Source: Manihot esculenta (taxonomy: Eukaryota > Streptophyta > Magnoliopsida > Malpighiales > Euphorbiaceae). From it: 64,000 nucleotides of DNA. The notes beneath the pieces are model-generated. The model was not told the origin of the DNA and made no database searches. It was given only the letters and a program-made list of their open reading frames with translations. Numbering within the stretch: position 1 is the stretch's first letter; every line of letters begins with the position of its first letter. The position numbers were made by a program, and so were the translations under genes. Positions 53,739 to 64,000 of the stretch are shown piece after piece. Location of the stretch: assembly GCF_001659605.2 (NCBI RefSeq), contig NC_035170.2, forward strand, positions 28,314,020-28,378,019, written 5' to 3'.

Positions 53739-56064
53739 TGTAATACCCGGCTAGACTCCGGTATCGGAATTCCTACCGTCCGGTGGAATTTGGGTGTCGG
53801 ATACCTCTAGAAGGGTAAAAGCATGTTTTTATAAAATGTTTTCATGTATTTTAATGTTTTAAGTATGATTTTAAATAAATTTTTGCATGAAAATTCTTTA
53901 AGGAAAAACCCAGGTTCGGCCGCCGAAACTCACTTTCGGCCGCCGAACATGCATGGACTTTGGGAGGCACGTTAGGCCCCCGAAAGTCTAAGTGAGGGAA
54001 GTGCAGGTTCGGCCGCCGAACCTCATGTTCGGCCGCCGAACATTGCATGGATGCGGAGGCACATTCGGCCCCCGAACGTGGCCTGGCCAGCCACTATAAA
54101 AGGGTCCCCTTGGTCCGCACGGGCGAGCTTTTTCTCTCCCATTGTCGGCCAAGGTGAGTCTCCACCGTTCCTCCCTCGATCTTGAGTGTTTCCTCTAGAT
54201 CTTTCATGGTTTTAACAAGTTTATAACCTTGTTTTGAAGATTTGTGAGCTTTGAGCAAGCTTTGAGTGCTTGGAGGTTCAAAGAGCTTAATCTCTCCATC
54301 TCCAAGCTAGGATCGCTTTCCTCTCATTTCTTCAAGAGGTAAGGGTCGATCTTGAACCCTTTTTATGTTTTAAACAAGTTTTAAGTAAGATCTATGGGTA
54401 GAAATGCATGTTAGGACATATGTTGAGTTTATGGGGTTTTGATGATGTTTGAGCAATGTAGCTTGATTGTGTGTGAATGAAGTGTTGTAGATGGGGTATA
54501 TGCATGTTTGAGACCCCTAGGAACTTGTATGTGTGTTTTGGTTGAGAAATATGCATGATCTATGGTTTTGGGAGGCAGGAGGTTCATTTGAACCAAGTTT
54601 CTGCCGTTTGGCAGAACCCAGGTTCGGCAGCCGAAGGGAGTTTCGGCCGCCGAACCCCTCTTGTGAAGGCAGCTTTCGGCTGCCGAAGGTGCCCCCGAAA
54701 AGAGACTTTCGTCTCTGTCTGGCACTTTCGGCCGCCGAAGGTGCCGCCGAACCTAGCTGAGTTTCGTCTCTGTCCAGGACTTTCGGCCGCCGAAGGTGCC
54801 GCCGAAGGTGCCCTGTTCAGCCGTTTCATGCATATTTTCTGTGATGTTTTCATGATGTTTTAGGGGGTTTTTGGGGGATATATTAGAGTTGTGTTTATAT
54901 ATGCTTGGTCCCTCATTGGAGTCCACCTGTGTAGGTTCGGACCCGAGGAACCGAGGACCCCAGCAGTGAGTGAGCTGCTTCAGTGTCTGGTCAGAGCTAA
55001 CCAGAGGTGAGTGGAAACAAGCTTAATGTTTTAAATCAAGCAATTAAATGTTTTGAGCATGTTTCATGCATCATAATGACATGTAATAGGCTGATTGCAT
55101 TAGTTCACGAATATGTCGCATTGCATTTTATTTTGTGGTTGTGGGTGAATGCTGTATGATCCAATTAGTCCACGAGACTTTATGTATGTTATAACAGGAA
55201 GACCAGGACCCCATGCTACGGCCTGGCACGAGACTTTATGTATGTTATGACAGGAAGACCAGGACCCCATGCTACGGCCTGGCACGAGGCTTTATATATG
55301 ATATGACAGGAAGACCAGGACCCCATGCTACGGCCTGGCACGAGGCTTTATATATGATATGACAGGAAGACCAGGACCCCATGCTACGGCCTGGCACGAG
55401 ACTTTATGTATGTTATGACAGGAAGACCAGGACCCCATGCTACGGCCTGGCATGAGACTATGTTGGGACTAATTGGTGACAGGTTCACCCTTGATGTGGA
55501 TTGTCTGTGATATGATGCATTTCATGAAAGCATGAACCTTAATATAATGTTTTTAGTTTCTGCTCACTGGGCTTTTAGCTCACCCCTCTCCCCTAACCCC
55601 AGGTTTGCAGGTACGGGAGTGATAGAGAAGAAAAGAAGAGAAAAGTCATATGTATGTAATAGCTAGAGTATGTGGACATGACAAATGATAAGAATGTAAT
55701 GTAATTATGTTATTGAGGGTAGAGTTGTGCTTGACCATAGTATATGTTAATCCCTTGGTATGTACATGATCTTGTGTTTTGATATTGATGTAAACCAACT
55801 CACCATATGATGTATAGCCCTTGAGGCTTTGATGAAATCCCACAGAGGGATTAATGTTTATGTATATGATGAATATAGTGCATGCACAGGTTGAGTTTGG
55901 TGAATGAAGAAAAAGAAAAGTTTTTAATTCTTATGTATGTTTGATGATCATGTATGGGATTAAACAGGTGAACAGAATGTATGTAGGCTTGCTACGGGTT
56001 CCGGCGGCCTTAAGCCGACCTGAATCCTAGCGCCGGTAGCGGTCCGGATTTCCGGGGCGTTACA
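53739..56064 (+). repeat. 5' LTR of the complete element
   Basis: U3 is short: a TATAAAA box lies at 54095-54101, so transcription probably starts near 54125 and about 1.9 kb is R plus U5. Clusters of the 13-bp palindrome TTCGGCNGCCGAA flank the TATA box and recur at 54620-54810. Five 56-bp tandem units start at 55194, 55250, 55306, 55362 and 55418. Small frames in either strand here are by-products of these repeats. Confidence 0.93.
55171..55457 (+). repeat. Five-unit 56-bp tandem repeat in the 5' LTR
   Basis: Each unit begins acaggaagaccaggacccca and ends gttatg or gatatg. Units 2 and 3 share the variant gaggctttatatatgat, and the outer ones have gagactttatgtatgtt. The array recurs unchanged in the 3' LTR (62852-63138). 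Element A has a diverged three-unit version. Confidence 0.9.
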
Positions 56065-56316
56065 GAGTGGTATCAGAGCCCTAGGTTCATATGGTCGGAC
56101 CTAGAGTGTCGGGCTCATAGATGTTATAGAAGGTCAAGCACAATAGGCAAAAATCATGTCCACTAGGATAGGATGTAGAGTCCTGTCTTGCTATGATTGT
56201 ATGATATGCCATGATGATATGCTATGTGTGTAATGTAGCTGTGAGGTTCATGCTTGCCGACATGAACCATTTAATGCTAATGTTTATGTGATGCTTACTG
56301 TTTCTCAGAAAACAGG

Positions 56317-59300
56317 ATGAGAGGAACCCGTCGATCTGCACGATTGACTGGAATACCACCTCAGGACGAGGGCATTGATGCCCGTCCTTCAACATTGCCT
56401 AGGGCAATGTCGAGTAGGTCCAACAGGGACCGAGCAGTGAGAGACCCTAGAAGGTCTTTAGATCTGGGAAGAAGCAGATCAGTCAGAGGAACAGTGCAGG
56501 GAGGTATGTCAGAGGATATGGGGGATCAGATGGATGTTGATCAAAGGAGGGATGGCAGTTTGGGCGTCAGTATGTCAGAAGAGGGTATGGGAGAATCCCA
56601 AGGAGGCACTCAGGCCTCGGGATTTGTTCAGCCACCTCACTATCCGCCCTACACCCAAAATCCCGGGTATTCGATGGGAGGTACATCGGATTACCCTAGT
56701 TTTAACCCCTACCCCACACAGATGCCATACCCACCATACTACCCACCATATCCACAGTACCCAGTGTACCCACCTCCACCATACTATCCAAATCCAGCAA
56801 ACCCTACCTCAGGGGATGCTGTACCTCCACCACCACCAGCACCTACATGCCCAGATACCCAGATACCTCAGCCTAGCTCATCTGGGGGAAGTAAGGCTAA
56901 AATGACAGATTACATGAAGTTGGGTGCTCCCCAGTTTGAGTCAGGTGATGACCCGTTTGTGTATTTGGAGAAGGTCAAGATGATCACAGAGGAGATCGGA
57001 GCTGATGATAGTAGAGCCATTCAGATGGCTGGTTTCACCTTGAAATGCAAAAAGGCCCGTGAGTGGTTCAAAAACTATGTGAAGCCGAGGGTGGATAGCC
57101 TATCGTGGGAGGAGTTCGCTAATGAATTTGCAGGATGGGCTTTCCCTGATAGTTCAAGGGAATTGAAGATGATAGAATTCGAGCAGTTGAGGCAAACCGA
57201 TGACATGAGTGTAGACGAGTATACTGACAGGTTTATGGAGTTGCTGCCTTTTGCTGGGCAAGACCTTAGCACAGACCAGAAGAAGTCGAGGAGGTATATC
57301 ATGAAGCTCCATCCTAGGTATTCCTCCTTGGTACAGTCAGCAGATAGAGAGAGTTTTCACGCCATAGTAGACATGGCTAGGAGAATGGAGGCTAGTGCCA
57401 TCGTTCAGGGGACAGTCAAACAGACAGTGGCACAAGCTTCTGGTTCTAAAACTCCGGGAGGGGGAAGGTTAGATCCCTCTACCTTGAGTGCAGCAGCTTC
57501 AGGCAGTAAGAGATGGGGTAAGCCCAAGGGTAAGAAGAATAAGTTCTGGAACAAGGTCAAGTCTAGTCTGGGGTTTGGCAGTGGTTCTAGTTCTGGGGCA
57601 GATAATGCAGCTTGTGCGAAGTGTGGTAGGCCACACAGGGGTTTATGCCGGTATGGGACAACGACCTGCTACAGATGTGGGCAAGAGGGGCATATGTCAT
57701 GGCAATGCCCTAAAGCAGTTCCTACGGCACAGACACAGCAGACAGCTTCAGGAAGTGTGGCACAGCCAGTAGCTCTAGCTGCTACACAGGCCAGTGGCAG
57801 AGGCAGAGGGAGAGGGTCAGCTTCTTCCTCAGCAGGATTCAGAGGTGAAGGTCCATCAGCTCCAGCCAGGATCTTCACCATGACACAGCAGGAGGCTAAC
57901 ACATCCAACACCGTGGTGTCAGGTAATCTCATCATTGGGTGTTCTGATGTGTATGCATTAATGGACCCGGGTGCATCTCACTCTTTTATTGCACCGAGAG
58001 CCGTTCAGAGGTTAGGATTGATGGTCTCTGGGTTAGAGTGTCCCCTATGGGTCAGTGGACCCAAGTGTGACCCGTCAGTTGCAGAGTCAGTCTGCCAGTG
58101 TAGTCCAGTTTTTATAGAGGGAAGATGCTTGTCCGCCGACCTTGTGGTTCTAGATTTGACAGACTTTGACGTCATTCTAGGGATGGATTGGCTATCTACC
58201 CATGGTGCTACCTTGGACTGCAGGGACAAAGTAGTTAAGTTCAGATGTCAGGATGGGTCAGAGATCGTCTTCAGAGGAGACAAGAGGGGTACACCTAGAG
58301 GTCTAATTTCAGCTCTTCAGGCTCGTAGGTTGCTTAGGAGGGGATGTCAGGGGTTTCTAGCTCATGTGAGGGAGTTGGATAGTCATGTTAGAGAGCCCGC
58401 CTCAGTGCCTGTGGTGAGTGAGTTCTTAGATGTTTTCCCAGACGAGCTGCCAGGGTTACCACCTGCTAGGGAGATAGAGTTCGAAATTGAGTTAATGCCT
58501 GGAACTAGGCCTATCTCTATCCCTCCCTACAGGATGGCACCAGCCGAGATGAAAGAGTTGAAGGAACAGTTGCAAGAACTGGTGGACAAGGGTTTCATCC
58601 GACCGAGTACCTCACCTTGGGGTGCTCCAGTACTCTTCGTGAAGAAAAAGGATGGATCCCTCAGGCTTTGTATCGACTACAGGCAGTTGAACAAAGTCAC
58701 CATCAAGAATAAGTACCCATTGCCAAGGATCGACGATCTATTCGACCAGCTAGCAGGAGCGGGTTGTTTCTCCAAAATAGATCTGAGATCCGGGTACCAT
58801 CAGTTGAGAATCAGAGAGGAGGACGTGCCAAAGACGGCCTTCAGGACCAGATATGGGCACTATGAGTTCCTTGTAATGCCGTTTGGGTTAACCAACGCCC
58901 CTGCAGCATTCATGGACCTCATGAACAGAATATTCAGACCATACCTGGATCACTTCGTTATTGTCTTCATAGATGATATCCTAGTGTATTCCAGGAATGC
59001 AGAGGAGCATGCCCATCATCTGAGGATAGTTTTGCAGACCTTGAGGGAACATGGCTTGTATGCCAAGTTCTCCAAGTGTGAGTTCTGGTTAAGAAGCATA
59101 TCATTCTTGGGACATATAGTGTCAGAGAATGGAATAGAGGTAGACCCCAAGAAAGTAGAGGCTGTGACTAACTGGCCCAGACCCACCTCAGTGACAGAGA
59201 TCAGAAGTTTCTTGGGTTTGGCTGGTTATTACAGGAGGTTCGTACAGGACTTCTCTAAAATTGCAGCTCCTTTAACCAGATTGACCAGAAAGAATCAGAG

Positions 59301-61308
59301 GTTCGAGTGGACCGATCGATGTGAAGAAAGCTTTGAGGAGCTCAAGAAGAGGTTGACTTCAGCACCAGTGTTAGCTCTGCCAACCAGCAATGAGGACTTC
59401 ACAGTATTCTGTGATGCATCCAGAGTAGGCTTGGGTTGTGTGTTGATGCAGAATGGTAGGGTGATCGCTTATGCTTCTAGACAGCTAAAGAGGCATGAGA
59501 TGAATTACCCCACACACGATCTGGAGATGGCAGCGGTTATCTTTGCCCTCAAGATGTGGAGGCATTACCTCTATGGGGTAAAATGTGAGATCTTCACAGA
59601 TCATAAGAGCCTGCAGCACATCTTGAGTCAGAGAGATTTGAACTTGAGGCAGAGGAGATGGGTAGAACTGCTCAGTGACTATGATTGTAAGATACAGTAC
59701 CATCCGGGTAAGGCTAATGTAGTAGCTGATGCCTTAAGCCGGAAATCACTTGGCAGTCTATCCCACATCACGGCAGAGAGGAGACCGGTGGTGAAGGAAT
59801 TTTATAAGCTCATTGAGGAGGGTCTACAGATGGAGTTGTCTGGTACAGGTGCTTTGATTGCACAGATGAAAGTAACCCCCGTGTTTCTGGAGCAGGTGGC
59901 TCAGAAACAGCACGAGGACCCAGAGTTAGTGAAGATTGCCAGGACTGTTCAGTCAGGCAAAGATAGTGAGTTCAGATTCGATGATAAGGGGATCCTCCGC
60001 TATGGGAACAGACTATGTGTACCAGATGACATCGGGCTTAAAGGAGACATTATGAGAGAGGCTCATAATGCAAGATACAGCATTCACCCTGGAGCCACCA
60101 AAATGTATCAAGATCTGAAGAGGGTGTATTGGTGGCCAGCTATGAAGAGGGAAGTGGCACAATTCGTGTCAGCCTGCGAAATATGTCAGAGGGTGAAGCT
60201 GGAACATCAGAAGCCGGCTGGAATGCTCAACCCGCTACCTATTCCAGAATGGAAATGGGAGAACATAGCTATGGACTTTGTAGTGGGGTTACCGGCAACA
60301 TCCAACAGACTAGACTCCATATGGGTGATTGTGGACAGACTCACCAAATCTGCTCACTTCATTCCGGTTAGGAGCAACTACTCTGTGGATAAGTTAGCGC
60401 AAGTTTATGTGGATGAAGTCGTCAGACTACACGGGGTCCCGGTATCTATAGTGTCAGATAGAGGGCCCCAGTTCACCTCCAGGTTTTGGCGGAGTCTGCA
60501 GAGTGCTATGGGTACCAGGTTAGATTTCAGTACTGCCTTCCACCCCCAGACTGATGGACAGTCAGAGAGGACCATCCAGACCATAGAAGATATGCTCAGA
60601 ATGTGTGTGCTAGATTTTGGCGGTTCTTGGAAGCAACATCTACCTTTGGTGGAGTTTGCCTACAATAACAGCTATCATGCTAGCATAGGGATGGCTCCAT
60701 ATGAAGCTTTATATGGGAGGAAGTGCAGGTCACCCGTTTGTTGGGAAGAGGTAGGAGAGAGGTCCTTAGCAGGGCCTGAGCTTGTTGAGATTACCAGCAG
60801 GGTGGTGCCCATTATCAGAGAAAGGATAAAGACTGCCACCAGCAGGCAGAAAAGTTATGCAGACATCCGCAGGAAACAGGTAGAGTTTCAGGAGGGGGAT
60901 CTAGTATTGCTCAAGGTGTCTCCGATGAAAGGGGTGGTTCGATTTGGTAAAAAGGGTAAGCTGGCTCCGCGGTACATTGGACCCTTTGAAGTCCTGCAAA
61001 GGATTGGGAATGTATCATACAAGCTGGACTTGCCTGCTTCTATGGAAAGAATCCATCCGGTTTTCCATGTTTCCATGTTGAGGAAGTTCGTGTCAGATCC
61101 GGGCAAGGTTCTTAGCGAGCCTGATGTGGAGATCCAAGAGGATCTCACGTATGTTGAACAGCCAGTGCGGATTCTTGACACTCAGATCAGAAAGTTGAGG
61201 AACAAGGAAATCCCGATGGTGAAAGTCCTTTGGAACCACCACAATTTGGAAGAATGCACTTGGGAGACCCGGGAGTCCATGCTCCAGCAGTACCCCCACC
61301 TCTTCTAA
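56317..61308 (+). CDS. Gag-Pol polyprotein of Ty3/gypsy chromovirus
   Basis: Single uninterrupted frame of 1663 codons. Order: N-terminal Pro/Tyr-rich region, Gag (about 200-330), CCHC zinc knuckle [14 protein letters not shown] (451-464), aspartic protease with MDPGASHSF (about 549), reverse transcriptase with the FIDDIL catalytic box (884-889), RNase H (CDAS, about 1032), integrase HHCC region (about 1250-1290) and catalytic D1340, D1381 and E1417 (D35E spacing), GPF module ([11 protein letters not shown]) and a C-terminal chromodomain-like tail with WxxxxLEECTWE character. It encodes the capsid, processing, copying and integration functions of the element. All catalytic residues I can check are intact. 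Gag and pol share one frame, so any Gag excess must come from processing or another mechanism. The ATG at 56317 lies 250 bp after the primer site. Confidence 0.95.
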   Translation: MRGTRRSARLTGIPPQDEGIDARPSTLPRAMSSRSNRDRAVRDPRRSLDLGRSRSVRGTVQGGMSEDMGDQMDVDQRRDGSLGVSMSEEGMGESQGGTQASGFVQPPHYPPYTQNPGYSMGGTSDYPSFNPYPTQMPYPPYYPPYPQYPVYPPPPYYPNPANPTSGDAVPPPPPAPTCPDTQIPQPSSSGGSKAKMTDYMKLGAPQFESGDDPFVYLEKVKMITEEIGADDSRAIQMAGFTLKCKKAREWFKNYVKPRVDSLSWEEFANEFAGWAFPDSSRELKMIEFEQLRQTDDMSVDEYTDRFMELLPFAGQDLSTDQKKSRRYIMKLHPRYSSLVQSADRESFHAIVDMARRMEASAIVQGTVKQTVAQASGSKTPGGGRLDPSTLSAAASGSKRWGKPKGKKNKFWNKVKSSLGFGSGSSSGADNAACAKCGRPHRGLCRYGTTTCYRCGQEGHMSWQCPKAVPTAQTQQTASGSVAQPVALAATQASGRGRGRGSASSSAGFRGEGPSAPARIFTMTQQEANTSNTVVSGNLIIGCSDVYALMDPGASHSFIAPRAVQRLGLMVSGLECPLWVSGPKCDPSVAESVCQCSPVFIEGRCLSADLVVLDLTDFDVILGMDWLSTHGATLDCRDKVVKFRCQDGSEIVFRGDKRGTPRGLISALQARRLLRRGCQGFLAHVRELDSHVREPASVPVVSEFLDVFPDELPGLPPAREIEFEIELMPGTRPISIPPYRMAPAEMKELKEQLQELVDKGFIRPSTSPWGAPVLFVKKKDGSLRLCIDYRQLNKVTIKNKYPLPRIDDLFDQLAGAGCFSKIDLRSGYHQLRIREEDVPKTAFRTRYGHYEFLVMPFGLTNAPAAFMDLMNRIFRPYLDHFVIVFIDDILVYSRNAEEHAHHLRIVLQTLREHGLYAKFSKCEFWLRSISFLGHIVSENGIEVDPKKVEAVTNWPRPTSVTEIRSFLGLAGYYRRFVQDFSKIAAPLTRLTRKNQRFEWTDRCEESFEELKKRLTSAPVLALPTSNEDFTVFCDASRVGLGCVLMQNGRVIAYASRQLKRHEMNYPTHDLEMAAVIFALKMWRHYLYGVKCEIFTDHKSLQHILSQRDLNLRQRRWVELLSDYDCKIQYHPGKANVVADALSRKSLGSLSHITAERRPVVKEFYKLIEEGLQMELSGTGALIAQMKVTPVFLEQVAQKQHEDPELVKIARTVQSGKDSEFRFDDKGILRYGNRLCVPDDIGLKGDIMREAHNARYSIHPGATKMYQDLKRVYWWPAMKREVAQFVSACEICQRVKLEHQKPAGMLNPLPIPEWKWENIAMDFVVGLPATSNRLDSIWVIVDRLTKSAHFIPVRSNYSVDKLAQVYVDEVVRLHGVPVSIVSDRGPQFTSRFWRSLQSAMGTRLDFSTAFHPQTDGQSERTIQTIEDMLRMCVLDFGGSWKQHLPLVEFAYNNSYHASIGMAPYEALYGRKCRSPVCWEEVGERSLAGPELVEITSRVVPIIRERIKTATSRQKSYADIRRKQVEFQEGDLVLLKVSPMKGVVRFGKKGKLAPRYIGPFEVLQRIGNVSYKLDLPASMERIHPVFHVSMLRKFVSDPGKVLSEPDVEIQEDLTYVEQPVRILDTQIRKLRNKEIPMVKVLWNHHNLEECTWETRESMLQQYPHLF

Positions 61309-61406
61309 GGTTAGTTGAGATGTGTTCCATGTGCTATATGTGTGTATGTTATGTTTGTTTCGCTATGCATGTACTAGTTGAGGAACATTCGGGGACGAAT
61401 GTTCTT

Positions 61407-61419
61407 AAGGGGAGGAGAA
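61407..61419 (+). other. Polypurine tract
   Basis: AAGGGGAGGAGAA lies directly before the 3' LTR and is the expected plus-strand primer for reverse transcription. It is preceded by the short inverted repeat gaacattcggggacgaatgttc. Confidence 0.85.
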
Positions 61420-63745
61420 TGTAATACCCGGCTAGACTCCGGTATCGGAATTCCTACCGTCCGGTGGAATTTGGGTGTCGGATACCTCTAGAAGGGTAAA
61501 AGCATGTTTTTATAAAATGTTTTCATGTATTTTAATGTTTTAAGTATGATTTTAAATAAATTTTTGCATGAAAATTCTTTAAGGAAAAACCCAGGTTCGG
61601 CCGCCGAAACTCACTTTCGGCCGCCGAACATGCATGGACTTTGGGAGGCACGTTAGGCCCCCGAAAGTCTAAGTGAGGGAAGTGCAGGTTCGGCCGCCGA
61701 ACCTCATGTTCGGCCGCCGAACATTGCATGGATGCGGAGGCACATTCGGCCCCCGAACGTGGCCTGGCCAGCCACTATAAAAGGGTCCCCTTGGTCCGCA
61801 CGGGCGAGCTTTTTCTCTCCCATTGTCGGCCAAGGTGAGTCTCCACCGTTCCTCCCTCGATCTTGAGTGTTTCCTCTAGATCTTTCATGGTTTTAACAAG
61901 TTTATAACCTTGTTTTGAAGATTTGTGAGCTTTGAGCAAGCTTTGAGTGCTTGGAGGTTCAAAGAGCTTAATCTCTCCATCTCCAAGCTAGGATCGCTTT
62001 CCTCTCATTTCTTCAAGAGGTAAGGGTCGATCTTGAACCCTTTTTATGTTTTAAACAAGTTTTAAGTAAGATCTATGGGTAGAAATGCATGTTAGGACAT
62101 ATGTTGAGTTTATGGGGTTTTGATGATGTTTGAGCAATGTAGCTTGATTGTGTGTGAATGAAGTGTTGTAGATGGGGTATATGCATGTTTGAGACCCCTA
62201 GGAACTTGTATGTGTGTTTTGGTTGAGAAATATGCATGATCTATGGTTTTGGGAGGCAGGAGGTTCATTTGAACCAAGTTTCTGCCGTTTGGCAGAACCC
62301 AGGTTCGGCAGCCGAAGGGAGTTTCGGCCGCCGAACCCCTCTTGTGAAGGCAGCTTTCGGCTGCCGAAGGTGCCCCCGAAAAGAGACTTTCGTCTCTGTC
62401 TGGCACTTTCGGCCGCCGAAGGTGCCGCCGAACCTAGCTGAGTTTCGTCTCTGTCCAGGACTTTCGGCCGCCGAAGGTGCCGCCGAAGGTGCCCTGTTCA
62501 GCCGTTTCATGCATATTTTCTGTGATGTTTTCATGATGTTTTAGGGGGTTTTTGGGGGATATATTAGAGTTGTGTTTATATATGCTTGGTCCCTCATTGG
62601 AGTCCACCTGTGTAGGTTCGGACCCGAGGAACCGAGGACCCCAGCAGTGAGTGAGCTGCTTCAGTGTCTGGTCAGAGCTAACCAGAGGTGAGTGGAAACA
62701 AGCTTAATGTTTTAAATCAAGCAATTAAATGTTTTGAGCATGTTTCATGCATCATAATGACATGTAATAGGCTGATTGCATTAGTTCACGAATATGTCGC
62801 ATTGCATTTTATTTTGTGGTTGTGGGTGAATGCTGTATGATCCAATTAGTCCACGAGACTTTATGTATGTTATAACAGGAAGACCAGGACCCCATGCTAC
62901 GGCCTGGCACGAGACTTTATGTATGTTATGACAGGAAGACCAGGACCCCATGCTACGGCCTGGCACGAGGCTTTATATATGATATGACAGGAAGACCAGG
63001 ACCCCATGCTACGGCCTGGCACGAGGCTTTATATATGATATGACAGGAAGACCAGGACCCCATGCTACGGCCTGGCACGAGACTTTATGTATGTTATGAC
63101 AGGAAGACCAGGACCCCATGCTACGGCCTGGCATGAGACTATGTTGGGACTAATTGGTGACAGGTTCACCCTTGATGTGGATTGTCTGTGATATGATGCA
63201 TTTCATGAAAGCATGAACCTTAATATAATGTTTTTAGTTTCTGCTCACTGGGCTTTTAGCTCACCCCTCTCCCCTAACCCCAGGTTTGCAGGTACGGGAG
63301 TGATAGAGAAGAAAAGAAGAGAAAAGTCATATGTATGTAATAGCTAGAGTATGTGGACATGACAAATGATAAGAATGTAATGTAATTATGTTATTGAGGG
63401 TAGAGTTGTGCTTGACCATAGTATATGTTAATCCCTTGGTATGTACATGATCTTGTGTTTTGATATTGATGTAAACCAACTCACCATATGATGTATAGCC
63501 CTTGAGGCTTTGATGAAATCCCACAGAGGGATTAATGTTTATGTATATGATGAATATAGTGCATGCACAGGTTGAGTTTGGTGAATGAAGAAAAAGAAAA
63601 GTTTTTAATTCTTATGTATGTTTGATGATCATGTATGGGATTAAACAGGTGAACAGAATGTATGTAGGCTTGCTACGGGTTCCGGCGGCCTTAAGCCGAC
63701 CTGAATCCTAGCGCCGGTAGCGGTCCGGATTTCCGGGGCGTTACA
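61420..63745 (+). repeat. 3' LTR of the complete element
   Basis: It has the same length as the 5' LTR (2,326 bp), with no difference found by eye, including the palindrome clusters and the 56-bp repeat array. It ends GGGGCGTTACA followed by the CACGA duplication. Confidence 0.93.
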
Positions 63746-64000
63746 CACGAAGTCCGTGCCGTCTCACATAAGCAAGTACAAGGAGCAATGCCAAGTACAA
63801 GGATAAATGCAATGCATCATCTTTGTGTACACTAATGCACTCACCCTATAGCATAGTCATGATGCATGAAGCATGAGAAAATATCAGTTATCATATCATA
63901 TTAAAACATTACGTTAAATTCCACTCACCTCTGGTTATCTTTGCACTGACACTGCAGGTTCTGACACTGGACTCACTGCTGATTTCCCTGATTCCTCTGG
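63746..64000 (-). repeat. LTR of element B, second part
   Basis: Sequence after the insertion resumes the interrupted minus-strand LTR. Phrases such as gatgcatgaa, ttccactcacctctgg and the final cactgctg line up with 49440-49585 of the related element A LTR. It runs off the window. Confidence 0.7.

Larger units (their letters stand above)
53739..63745 (+). mobile_element. Complete young Ty3/gypsy chromovirus (probably Tekay/Del), 10,007 bp
   Basis: All parts of a working LTR retrotransposon are present: 5-bp target duplication CACGA (53734-53738 and 63746-63750), two LTRs of exactly 2,326 bp with TGTAA...TTACA ends, primer-binding site TGGTATCAGAGC (56068), an unbroken 1663-codon gag-pol and the polypurine tract AAGGGGAGGAGAA (61407-61419). 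Comparing the two LTRs I find no difference, and every small frame in one recurs 7,681 bp later in the other without indels. It sits inside the LTR of another element. The lineage call rests on the RT/integrase style and the group-II chromodomain-like tail. Confidence 0.95.

Noticed and set aside
54429..54860. Overlapping frames of 75-102 codons in the LTR on both strands
   Set aside because: They arise from CG-rich palindromes free of stops, are repeated in the 3' LTR and have no protein features.
55171..55457. Could the 56-bp array be a CRISPR?
   Set aside because: The units are contiguous with no unique spacers, lie in a plant LTR, and have no cas genes nearby.

Overview
The window is nuclear DNA of a flowering plant, almost certainly a eudicot. 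The evidence is AT-rich intergenic DNA, GT-AG introns, a TIR-NBS-LRR resistance gene (a class largely missing from monocots), tRNA-iMet-primed Ty3 retrotransposons and many MITEs. A species cannot be named from the sequence alone.

The left part (1-31 kb) is gene-poor. It holds an RPL3 ribosomal protein gene (minus, 389 aa, with a 5'UTR intron and a telo-box/site II promoter), a CLV1/BAM3-type LRR receptor kinase (plus, two exons, 994 aa) and a TIR-NBS-LRR gene (minus, four exons, 1056 aa) that ends in an EAR-like LxLxL run. Between them lie small mobile elements and relics: a hAT-type MITE family (four copies), a MULE-like inverted-repeat family (two copies, the second at 47.4-48.4 kb), a TRIM-like retroelement, a LINE RNase H relic, a tRNA-like relic beside a USE/TATA arrangement, and a misplaced fragment of the bromodomain gene found 11 kb away.

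The middle (31.4-45.7 kb) carries two tandem bromodomain genes, both minus. Their bromodomain exons have the same lengths (78 and 244 nt), the same phases and clearly related sequence, but their 3' halves are unrelated. The right-hand copy appears to splice in frame into exons for a plant Ptta/En/Spm transposase domain and a coiled coil. This predicts a 695-aa chromatin-reader/transposase fusion and is the most interesting object in the window.

The right end (48.6-64 kb) is a nest of Ty3/gypsy chromovirus elements, probably Tekay/Del lineage. A minus-strand copy with most of gag-pol deleted (48.6-52.6 kb) abuts a tRNA/SINE-like piece and the leader and LTR of a second minus-strand element. 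That LTR is split by a complete 10,007-bp plus-strand element with equal-length 2,326-bp LTRs in which I see no difference, a CACGA target duplication and an uninterrupted 1663-codon gag-pol frame. This is a very recent insertion.

Splice sites and exon phases were worked out by hand from the sequence. No alignment, expression or database search was run.
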